From NCBI GenBank assembly GCA_030539405.1, contig JAUNSA010000005.1:1-41263 (forward strand): 41,263 nt of DNA, read 5' to 3'. Shown one piece after another: positions 30,408 to 37,897 of the stretch (position 1 is its first letter; each line of letters begins with the position of its first letter). The notes below the pieces were generated by a model, which saw nothing but the letters and a program-made list of their open reading frames with translations, made no database searches and was not told the DNA's origin. The DNA comes from Propionibacteriaceae bacterium. GTDB taxonomy: Bacteria; Actinomycetota; Actinomycetes; Propionibacteriales; Propionibacteriaceae. Made by a program: the position numbers and the translations under genes.

Positions 30408-33329
30408 GTGAACTCCATAGCCACCGAGGTTGGAACCGCCTATCTGTCCATTGTTGCCGCCACAAAGGGCATGACGAAGGACATTCGAAGGGCATTCGGC
30501 GACGCCGTCGGCGACGGTGATGTTGCAGGCAAGCAGTCCGGCAAGGGATTCCTTGGAGGGCTCGGGAGGGTCATCACCAAGGGCGCCGCCATTCTCGGCG
30601 TGGGCGCACTGGTGGGCACCACCATCAGCGCGGGCATGCAACGCGCCATTTCGATCGAGGGCTCCCAGAAGAAGCTCGAGGGCTTGGGCCATTCGGCGGC
30701 GTCGATCACGTCGATCATGGACAGCGCCCTGAAGTCGGTGAAGGGCACCGCCTACGGGCTCGGCGACGCCGCCAGTGTGGCTGCAATGATGGCAGCGGCA
30801 GGCGTCGAGAACGGCGACGCAATGACGCGGACGCTGTCCACCGTCGCCGACGTTGCCGCCATTTCGGGCCGGTCTCTCACCGACATGGGCACGATCTTCG
30901 GATCCGTGGCCGCCCGCGGCAAGTTGCAGGGCGACGACATGCTGCAGCTCATGTCGTCGGGCATCCCCGTCCTGCAGTTGCTCGGCACCCACTTGGGCAA
31001 GACGTCGGCCGAGGTGTCGGCCATGGTCTCCAAGGGCCAGATCGACTTCCAGACCTTCGCCGACGCCATGGAGAAGGGCATGGGCGGGGCCGCGCAGAAG
31101 GGCGCCGAAACGTTCACTGGCGCGCTGGCGAACACGCGCGCCGCCCTGGGCCGTTTGGGTGCAGCGTTCCTGTCTCCCGCCTTGCAGGCTGCCAAGCCCC
31201 TCCTGATCGGCGTTACGGCGGTGATCGACGCCATGACCTCGGCGGTCACCCCGCTGGCCGACGCCCTGGCCGCCCGCATGGTGCCCGCTGCCGAGTCTGT
31301 CGGGTCTGCTCTTTCTGCGCTGGCTGCTGGCGACTTGTCGGGCGTGTTCGGTGGCGCCGTCGGGCCGGTTGCGCATCTGGTGTCGGCCCTGTCTCCGCTC
31401 AACATCGCATTTCAGGCGTTGAAGCCGGTCCTGCCCCAGCTTGCGGACGCGTTCTTGCAGATCGTGACCGCGCTCCTTCCTGCCGTCCCGGCGTTGGCGT
31501 CGGTGGCTGCGCAGCTTGGCGGAGCGCTCGCGCAGGCGGCTATCTCGCTGGTCCCGGTGCTGGTGCCGATCGTGGTGCAGTTGGCCGAGCTGGCCGGGGC
31601 GCTGCTGTCCAATGAGCCGTTGTTGAAGGCGATCGTGGCCGGGTTCGTGGCGTTCAAGACGGCGAACGTGGCTACCGGTGTCGTGTCGGGTCTGCTGGGC
31701 GGCATGAGGGCCGCTACGCCGGTCCTGTCGGCACTCTCGACCGGCCTGCGGGGCATCCCGTGGGTGACGGCGTCTGGAGGTGCGGCGCAGTTCGCGTTGA
31801 CGATTGGGCAAACGCTGCGCAACCCGCTGGGCGCGGCCCAAGTTGCGCTCGCTGGACTGCGGAGCGGCCTGCTGGGGGCTGGCAGTGTGGTCGGCACGTT
31901 CGCGTCCACTGTGGGCGGCGTCCTGCGGGGCGCCCTCAGCGTGGCGGTCACAGCCGCTCGTGGCTTGTGGGTGGTGTTGGCAGCCAACCCGATCGGGGCC
32001 ACCATCGCAGCCGTTGCTGCGCTGGCCGCCGGGCTGGTGTGGTTCTTCACCCAGACCGACGTCGGGCGGGAGGCGTGGGCGACCTTCACGACGTGGCTCG
32101 CTGACACGTGGGCGGGCCTGGTCGAGTTGGCTACGGGCGCCTGGGCTGGGCTGACGGAGTTCTTCTCCGGCCTGTGGGCTGACATCAGCGCGGGAGCGTC
32201 TGCGGGCTGGGCGGCCTTCACGGGCGTGCTGTCGGGCGCATGGGCGGTCATCGAGCCGATCGTGACGGTCCCGTTGAAGGTGTGGTCGGCCCTGTTCCAA
32301 GCAACATGGGACACGATCACGGCGGCAGCTTCGGCGGCATTGTTGATTCTCACGGGATTGTTCACCGGCAATTTCGATTTGATCGACCAGGCCACTTCTG
32401 GATTCTGGGCGACGATTGATTCGATCTGGTCGGGAGCATGGGCGACGATCACCGGCGCGGCGTCCACTGCATGGGCGACGATTGTTTCCCTGTTCACGTC
32501 GGCCGGTGCGCGCATTCTCGGCGCCGTAACCAAGGCGTGGAGTGAAGTCTCGGCCGCCTTCACGACCGGGATTGCTCGCGTTGTCGGGTTCGTGGTGACG
32601 CTGCCCGGCCGAGTCGTGGCCGGGTTGGGGTCTCTGGCCGCGCTGCTGGCCGGTGTCGCGTCGCGCGCTTGGACTTCGTTCAATCAGGCCGTCATGACAG
32701 GGATCGCGCGGGCCATCGGGTTCGTGGCGACACTGCCGGGCCGGGCCCGTGCGGCGCTGGGGAACCTCGGCTCCCTGCTGGTGGGTGTGGGCCGCGCCAT
32801 GATCCAAGGACTCATCAACGGTGTTGTGGGCATGGCGGGCAACCTGGGCAAGGCGATTTCTGGCCTGCTGGGGGGCGCGGTGTCCCGCGCCAAGGCCGCC
32901 CTGGGTATCCACTCGCCCTCGCGCGTGTTCATGGAGCTGGGCGGCTACACCGGCGAAGGGTTCACGATCGGTCTCGAGGCCGAGGTGGACGGCGTCGCCC
33001 AAGCGGCTGCCAAGGTGGCCGCCGCGGCCGTGCCCGATGTGTCGTTCGACCCGTGGGACAAGGCGCTCACTGACCTGTCCGCCAGCGTTACTCCGGCGCC
33101 GGTCTTCATCGAACCGCCCGCGTATGCGCGTACCGCTGACCCGGTCGGTGCTTCCGAGGGCGTCGAGGCGCTGCTGCTGCGCCTGATCGGTGCGGTCGAG
33201 GCCGGGCAGACGATCAACCTGGACGGCCGCGCCCTCGTGGGCGCGACCGCCCGGAACATGTCGCAAACCCTGTCGGCCGCCGAGACGGGCAAGGGCCGCG
33301 CCGCCGGGCGTGGCGGGTTGGAGGTGTAG
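30408..33329 (+). CDS. Tape measure protein
   Basis: This is the largest gene, about 973 residues. It has the tape-measure N-terminal domain (TRTLSTVADVAAISGRSLTD, then GTIFGSVAARGKLQGDDMLQ and LMSSGIPVLQLLGTHLGKTS), many hydrophobic segments and Trp-rich repeats (TGAWAGLTEFFSGLWADISA). At about 1.5 angstrom per residue it predicts a tail near 145 nm. The start is uncertain: GTG 30408 lies inside AAAGGGGGTGA, which itself looks like the ribosome site. GTG 30372 sits in a hairpin loop, and an ATA at 30417 has ideal spacing. The downstream SIATEVGTAYLSIVAATKGM is the usual N-terminus for the family. Confidence 0.9.
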   Translation: MNSIATEVGTAYLSIVAATKGMTKDIRRAFGDAVGDGDVAGKQSGKGFLGGLGRVITKGAAILGVGALVGTTISAGMQRAISIEGSQKKLEGLGHSAASITSIMDSALKSVKGTAYGLGDAASVAAMMAAAGVENGDAMTRTLSTVADVAAISGRSLTDMGTIFGSVAARGKLQGDDMLQLMSSGIPVLQLLGTHLGKTSAEVSAMVSKGQIDFQTFADAMEKGMGGAAQKGAETFTGALANTRAALGRLGAAFLSPALQAAKPLLIGVTAVIDAMTSAVTPLADALAARMVPAAESVGSALSALAAGDLSGVFGGAVGPVAHLVSALSPLNIAFQALKPVLPQLADAFLQIVTALLPAVPALASVAAQLGGALAQAAISLVPVLVPIVVQLAELAGALLSNEPLLKAIVAGFVAFKTANVATGVVSGLLGGMRAATPVLSALSTGLRGIPWVTASGGAAQFALTIGQTLRNPLGAAQVALAGLRSGLLGAGSVVGTFASTVGGVLRGALSVAVTAARGLWVVLAANPIGATIAAVAALAAGLVWFFTQTDVGREAWATFTTWLADTWAGLVELATGAWAGLTEFFSGLWADISAGASAGWAAFTGVLSGAWAVIEPIVTVPLKVWSALFQATWDTITAAASAALLILTGLFTGNFDLIDQATSGFWATIDSIWSGAWATITGAASTAWATIVSLFTSAGARILGAVTKAWSEVSAAFTTGIARVVGFVVTLPGRVVAGLGSLAALLAGVASRAWTSFNQAVMTGIARAIGFVATLPGRARAALGNLGSLLVGVGRAMIQGLINGVVGMAGNLGKAISGLLGGAVSRAKAALGIHSPSRVFMELGGYTGEGFTIGLEAEVDGVAQAAAKVAAAAVPDVSFDPWDKALTDLSASVTPAPVFIEPPAYARTADPVGASEGVEALLLRLIGAVEAGQTINLDGRALVGATARNMSQTLSAAETGKGRAAGRGGLEV

Positions 33330-33331
33330 CC

Positions 33332-34087
33332 GTGTCGTTCACGTTTGGGACGTTCAACACCGCCGAGGTGGAGGGCATCACCGCCACCTTGAAGGCGTGG
33401 CCTGGGCCAGCGTTGAAGCCGGAGACGGTCGAGTTGCTGGACGGTGCGTTCTATGCGCGCACCGGCCACGGTCCGGTCGTGTTCGACTTCGACGTCCGCT
33501 TGGCGGCTGCCACACCGGCGGCCGTCTTGGCGCTCCGCGATCGGCTCGTGGCGGGCGTGGCCCCCGAGGTGGGGTTGCAGGCGCTCGTGCCCGAGGCGGG
33601 CGAGGGCTGGGTTTGGTGGGCGGCCACCTCGCAGGTGTCTGAGTTCACACGCGGCTTGTGGATCAACGGCGTCGAGTGCCAGCTTGCCGGGACCGTGTCG
33701 TTCCTGGTGCCGGACGGCGTCGGGTGGGCGAACCCCGACGACACCGCCTCCGGCTCGACGTCGGCGACCATCACGCGCACGCGCGGCACCTGGCGCAGCT
33801 TCCCCAAACTGACCGTGCAGGGCGCGTTCGGTGGCGTCCGCATCACCGCGGGCTCCTATGCGCTCACCGTCACCGTTCCGGTTGCTGCTGGCCAGCGGCT
33901 CGAGCTGGACTTTCAGGCCATGGACTTCGGCGTCTGGCAGGGCACCACGAAGGTCGCGCACGCGGCGCCGGGCATGTCCCGGTTCGACCGGCTCGCCCTG
34001 CCCCTCGGCGCGACGACCATCACGGCGGCCGCCACCTCGGGGAGCGTGTCGTCGCTGACCGTGGCCGCCAACTCGAGGAGGGGGTGA
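33332..34087 (+). CDS. Distal tail protein (Dit-like)
   Basis: This 251-residue protein has the siphovirus distal tail (sipho_tail) pattern: a beta-rich N-terminal ring domain (FTFGTFNTAEVEGITATLKA, then VFDFDVRLAAATPAAVLALR) and a C-terminal galectin-like half (WRSFPKLTVQGAFGGVRITA, LELDFQAMDFGVWQ). Dit forms the hub joining the tail tube to the tip. It starts at GTG 33332, two bases after the tape measure stop, and is followed by the tail endopeptidase-like gene, the standard order. Confidence 0.83.
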   Translation: MSFTFGTFNTAEVEGITATLKAWPGPALKPETVELLDGAFYARTGHGPVVFDFDVRLAAATPAAVLALRDRLVAGVAPEVGLQALVPEAGEGWVWWAATSQVSEFTRGLWINGVECQLAGTVSFLVPDGVGWANPDDTASGSTSATITRTRGTWRSFPKLTVQGAFGGVRITAGSYALTVTVPVAAGQRLELDFQAMDFGVWQGTTKVAHAAPGMSRFDRLALPLGATTITAAATSGSVSSLTVAANSRRG

Positions 34088-34090
34088 CCC

Positions 34091-36805
34091 GTGGCAGTTG
34101 GAGACGTTCTCGCACGCTGGGACGCCCGCCCGGACTGGACGGGCGAAGCTGACGTCGCGGGCGCCGTCCTGTTTCAGCGGTTCGACGCCCTGACCGGTTC
34201 GGGTGCGACGCGCACCCTTGCGGACGCCGCGAACCCGTCCCGCTCGTGGACGCTGCGCAACGCTGGCGCGGCGACCGCCGCGCTCGTGGGCGGCCGGTGG
34301 GGTAACGCCCTCAGCCTCAACCGCAACGCGCCCGGGACCGAACAGACGTCGCTGACGGTCCCCTACTTCGCGGGCTTGTGGCCCTCCGGCGGCCGCATGT
34401 TGTTCAGCGTGTGGGCGGCCCTGTCGTTCTCGATGGGCTTCACCCCGATCATCAGCACCCGCAACACGACGGGCAAGACGCCGCTGGTGTACCTGTCGAC
34501 GCAGTCTGACGGCCGCCCGCGCGCCCAGGTTTACAGCGCGGCCGGGACGCTGCTGCTGGATCAGTCGGAGCCCATCGCGTCGATCGGGTGGACGCCCGCA
34601 CCGCTGGAGTGGGTCTGCTACTTGTGGCTGGTCGATATGGACGCCCGCACGTCGCAGTTGGCGCTCGTGCGCCGCGACACTGGGCAGACGTTCGTCGGGC
34701 CCGTGCGCTCGCTGTCGGGTGCCCCGAACCCGGCCTGCGAGGCCGCGTTCGAGGTCGCTACCTTGTCGCCTACCGCCGCCTACTGGGCGGGCGGGTACAT
34801 CGACGAGGTCGGCTACTGGCAACCGGCCGGGCCCGTGGACCTGGCCGAGGTGGCCGCCAACGTGGCGCGCGGGCTGCCTGCTCGTGGCGCCGACAACGTG
34901 GCCGGAGCCGGGCTGACCGTCACCGACGCGGGTGTCGCCGCCACCGAGGCGGCCACCTTGCTGACTGGCGCTCGCCCGGCCGCGTGGGACGCCGTCCCGC
35001 TCGTGGAGACCACCCCGCCGATCGCGGCGACGCCCGGCGCGCTGCTGTCGCTCGACGACGGCGCCACGTGGGACGCTCCCGCGGCCCTGCCCGAGGTGTT
35101 CGACGGGCTGGTGCGCTGGTCGGTTCCCCTCTACCCCAACGAGACCCTCGAGGCTGTCGAGGTGGTGGTGGCGCCCGTTGCTCCCACCCTGGACGGTGGC
35201 GGCGTGCTCAACGCTGCCCAAGGCGACACCCTCACGGTGCCGTTGTCGGGCTCGTGGTCGGGCACGCCAACGTTCTCGGCGCTGGCTCCCTCAGCGGTCG
35301 GTGTTACGTTCGACGGGCTCACCATGCGGATCGAGGCCGGGTGGAATGTTGGCGAATGGCCGGTCGTGGTCACCGTCACCGACGACAGCGGGCTCAGTGG
35401 CACCGCGTCGTGGACGTTGGACGTCGCAGCGCCCGAGGTGCCCGAGGCGCCCGCCCGCGTGTATGCGGCTGCCCCGCTGATCGTCCACAGCTCGCTGGAC
35501 GAACGGGCCGCAGTGATTGCGGCGCCCATCGCGGCGACCATCACCACGGAGGTGAACGGCGAACAGTCGCTCCAGTTCACCATCCCGGCCACGCATCCGG
35601 CCCGGCCTCTGGTGCAGGTGGAACGCGTCGTCGAGGTGGCAGGCGAGCTGTATCGCGTGCGCGGTATCACCTCGGGCCGTACCTCGGGCGGCGTCCCCAC
35701 GATCGAGGTGTACTGCGAGGCGCGGTTCTACGATCTGGGCACCGCGGGGCAGGTGGACGCCCGCGAGTTCACCGGCGTGCAGGCCGGAACAGCGATCGGC
35801 GTCGCCCTGGCAGGCACCGGCTGGACGATCGGCCGTGTCAATGTCACCACCTCCCGGTCGTACGCGCTCGAGGAAGGCTCACCCCTGGCAGCACTGCGCC
35901 AGATAGCCAAGGTTCATGGCGGCGACCTGGTGTTCAACAACACCGCGCGCACCGTCTCGCTGCTCACGTTCTCGGGACGTCGTAACGGGCTGACCTTCTT
36001 CTACGGGCACGGACTCACCGAGGCCCGCCGGGTCGAGGACACCACAACGCTCGTAACGCGCATCTACGCGCGCAACGCTGACGGGCTCACCATCGCCGAC
36101 GTGAACGGCGGCCTGCCCTACCTGTCCGACCACACGTGGACGCGTGAAGTCCGCTCGGCCGTCTACGACTTCGCGGCAGGCACGAACCCGTTCACGATGC
36201 TGGCCATGGCCCGGGCGACCCTCGGCCGCCGCTCCCGCCCGAAAGTGTCCTACGAGGTGCAGGTGGTGGACCTGTCGGCATGGTCGGGGCAGACGCTCGA
36301 CCGGTTCGACGTCGGCGACGAGGTGCAGGTGGTCGACCCCGAGTTGGGCATCAACACCACCGACCGGATCGTCCGCCTCGAGTACGACCTGCTGCGGCCG
36401 TGGGCGTCCAAGGTCACCCTCGCCGAGAAGCTGCGCGAGCTGGGCGACAGCTCCACCACCGACGCCGGGGTGCTCACCACGGGAACCGACATCGACACCC
36501 GCGACCTGGTGCCGTTCAACCTGTTGCAGAACGCCCGATTCGACAACGGGCTGGCCCACTGGGCGGCGTCCGGCGCCCAGATCGTGCCCGAGGGCGTCAC
36601 CGGCCCCAACGCCGTCGAGTTGGCCGGTGGCGGCGTCCGATGGATCGAGCAGACCGTCGCCCCCGACACCCGCGACGTGTACACGCTCAGCTTCCAACTC
36701 GACGCCGTCGGCTGGCCCCAAGGCATCACACCCGAACTGGTGGTGGTCGCGGAAGTCATCTACGACGACGGAACCACCGAGACCATCACCCAGGAGGTGA
36801 GCTAG
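34091..36805 (+). CDS. Tail tip protein (Tal-like) with LamG-like and Ig-like domains
   Basis: The 904-residue protein appears to have four parts. The N-terminal 280 residues form a concanavalin/LamG-like jelly roll (LADAANPSRSWTLRNAGAAT, then FEVATLSPTAAYWAGGYIDE). An Ig-like/cadherin-type domain spans about 375-450 (VVVTVTDDSGLSGTASWTLD). A tail-endopeptidase-like (Tal, phage base-plate hub) core spans about 460-780 (SLQFTIPATHPARPLVQVER, DRFDVGDEVQVVDPELGINT). The first half of a CBM-like sandwich starts near 800 (LQNARFDNGLAHWAASGAQI). The protein ends within that last fold; the next small gene holds its other half. Confidence 0.82.
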   Translation: MAVGDVLARWDARPDWTGEADVAGAVLFQRFDALTGSGATRTLADAANPSRSWTLRNAGAATAALVGGRWGNALSLNRNAPGTEQTSLTVPYFAGLWPSGGRMLFSVWAALSFSMGFTPIISTRNTTGKTPLVYLSTQSDGRPRAQVYSAAGTLLLDQSEPIASIGWTPAPLEWVCYLWLVDMDARTSQLALVRRDTGQTFVGPVRSLSGAPNPACEAAFEVATLSPTAAYWAGGYIDEVGYWQPAGPVDLAEVAANVARGLPARGADNVAGAGLTVTDAGVAATEAATLLTGARPAAWDAVPLVETTPPIAATPGALLSLDDGATWDAPAALPEVFDGLVRWSVPLYPNETLEAVEVVVAPVAPTLDGGGVLNAAQGDTLTVPLSGSWSGTPTFSALAPSAVGVTFDGLTMRIEAGWNVGEWPVVVTVTDDSGLSGTASWTLDVAAPEVPEAPARVYAAAPLIVHSSLDERAAVIAAPIAATITTEVNGEQSLQFTIPATHPARPLVQVERVVEVAGELYRVRGITSGRTSGGVPTIEVYCEARFYDLGTAGQVDAREFTGVQAGTAIGVALAGTGWTIGRVNVTTSRSYALEEGSPLAALRQIAKVHGGDLVFNNTARTVSLLTFSGRRNGLTFFYGHGLTEARRVEDTTTLVTRIYARNADGLTIADVNGGLPYLSDHTWTREVRSAVYDFAAGTNPFTMLAMARATLGRRSRPKVSYEVQVVDLSAWSGQTLDRFDVGDEVQVVDPELGINTTDRIVRLEYDLLRPWASKVTLAEKLRELGDSSTTDAGVLTTGTDIDTRDLVPFNLLQNARFDNGLAHWAASGAQIVPEGVTGPNAVELAGGGVRWIEQTVAPDTRDVYTLSFQLDAVGWPQGITPELVVVAEVIYDDGTTETITQEVS

Positions 36806-36810
36806 CCGCC

Positions 36811-37008
36811 ATGCGCAAGGCCGTCCACATTCGGCCGGGCGACCCTGCCCGGCGTCCCCTCACCCTCCGGGTCCGGTTGCAGGCAACCGCCCCGTCCGGG
36901 GCGTCGCTGATCGTGGGCGACATCTTGCTGCAGGCCGGGAGCATGGCGTCGGGGTGGGTTCCGCACGTGACCGAAATGCCGTGGACGGCGGGGGTCGTGG
37001 GTGGCTAG
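36811..37008 (+). CDS. Small tail protein, second half of a CBM-like fold
   Basis: This 65-residue product begins at ATG 36811, five bases after the Tal-like stop and in a different frame. Its sequence (LRVRLQATAPSGASLIVGDI, then LLQAGSMASGWVPHVTEMPW) is the usual ending of CBM4/9-like tail domains, whose first half closes the previous gene. An upstream GGAGGTGA may serve as ribosome site with long spacing (about 12 bases). It may be a separately made complementing strand set or the product of a frame change. It overlaps the next gene by 8 bp. Confidence 0.7.
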   Translation: MRKAVHIRPGDPARRPLTLRVRLQATAPSGASLIVGDILLQAGSMASGWVPHVTEMPWTAGVVGG

Positions 37009-37642
37009 CCCGGTGCGCCTGTTCGGCCGTCTCACCTTGCAACGCCGTGGGGCCCGCAAGGTCGAGTCGGTCCGCGTGCGGATCGAGTGCCCGGTCCCGA
37101 CCGGCGCGGTGGCGCGCATCACCGACACGCAACTCCAGCCCGGTCGGTTCGTGACCGGGTGGACCTTGCACCCGTCCGACCTCGGCGTCGCCCCGGTCGG
37201 CGGCTGGTCATGGCGAAACGCGGTGGTCGGTGGACGCCGCCAACTCGTGGTAGCCGCCGACGTCGCCTCAGCATCCCCCACCGTGTGGGACATGCGCGGC
37301 CACGCCGACGCCGTCCGGGTTGGCCAGTATCAGTTCGGGCCGGTGGCCGGGTCTGCCCGCGTGGACGGGCGCGCAAGCACGGCCACCCAAGGTGCCGGGA
37401 TTCCGCCCCACCTGACAGCACGCGCCGACGTGGACGTCGACGCCGACGTGACCGGGGGCCGGGTTCTGGCCTGCTGCTGGTTCCGCGGCCTGTCGGTGCC
37501 CGACGATCTGCGTGTGGTCCCCCCAGGCCCGCCCCCACACCGGCCGGGACCGGTCACGGCCTCACATCCGGCCTGGTGGCAGGTACTCCCCCATCACGAC
37601 ACGTGGGCGGACGTGTGCGCCGCTCACCCCGATTGGAGTTGA
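37001..37642 (+). CDS. Minor tail protein
   Basis: The 213-residue product begins at GTG 37001 overlapping the previous gene. It is beta-rich: LTLQRRGARKVESVRVRIEC, ARITDTQLQPGRFVTGWTLH, then GRRQLVVAADVASASPTVWD. The DTQLQPGRFVTGW segment echoes the ending of the CBM-like domain in the preceding gene, hinting at related beta-sandwich modules at the tail tip. The C-terminal Pro/His-rich region ends with a short Trp-rich stretch (HPAWWQVLPHHDTWADVCAA). Probably a tail-tip component; target unknown. Confidence 0.72.
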   Translation: MASPVRLFGRLTLQRRGARKVESVRVRIECPVPTGAVARITDTQLQPGRFVTGWTLHPSDLGVAPVGGWSWRNAVVGGRRQLVVAADVASASPTVWDMRGHADAVRVGQYQFGPVAGSARVDGRASTATQGAGIPPHLTARADVDVDADVTGGRVLACCWFRGLSVPDDLRVVPPGPPPHRPGPVTASHPAWWQVLPHHDTWADVCAAHPDWS

Positions 37643-37645
37643 CCC

Positions 37646-37897
37646 TTGGCTACACGTCTAACCGGTATCCCCACCCCCACCTACGGGCCGAACTCGTGGA
37701 TCCAGTTGGCTGACGCTCTCGCCGCACTCGAACTCCTCGGCGTCGTCGCGTTCGCCAACGAAGCCGCACGCGACCTGGGACACCCCAACCCCGACGAAGG
37801 ACAGGTCGCCTATGTGGGCGGCGCGTCCGGCGGCGTGTGCGTGTACACGGCGACAGGCTGGCGCTACCTCGCCTGGCGCGACCAGGTGACGCCATGA
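37646..37897 (+). CDS. Small tail-tip protein (83 aa)
   Basis: This 83-residue product starts at TTG 37646 with GGAG ten bases upstream. The short beta-like ending (GQVAYVGGASGGVCVYTATG, then WRYLAWRD) is common in small actinophage proteins of the tail-fibre region, where it may form trimers or bind the fibre. It overlaps the next gene by 4 bp (ATGA). Confidence 0.65.
   Translation: MATRLTGIPTPTYGPNSWIQLADALAALELLGVVAFANEAARDLGHPNPDEGQVAYVGGASGGVCVYTATGWRYLAWRDQVTP

Noticed and set aside
30177-33266. 1029-codon open frame on the minus strand opposite the tape measure gene
   Set aside because: The plus-strand frame has clear tape measure motifs and operon context; the antisense frame is rich in Arg/His/Gln, lacks a ribosome site and has no family pattern.
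32945-35221. 758-codon minus-strand open frame over the tape measure, Dit and Tal-like genes
   Set aside because: It crosses three coherent plus-strand genes and shows only Arg/Gly/Val-rich shadow composition.
36780-36811. Programmed frameshift joining the Tal-like gene to the 65-residue gene
   Set aside because: No X-XXY-YYZ heptamer lies in register near the stop, while a GGAGGTGA ribosome site precedes the second ATG; kept as an open question in the findings.
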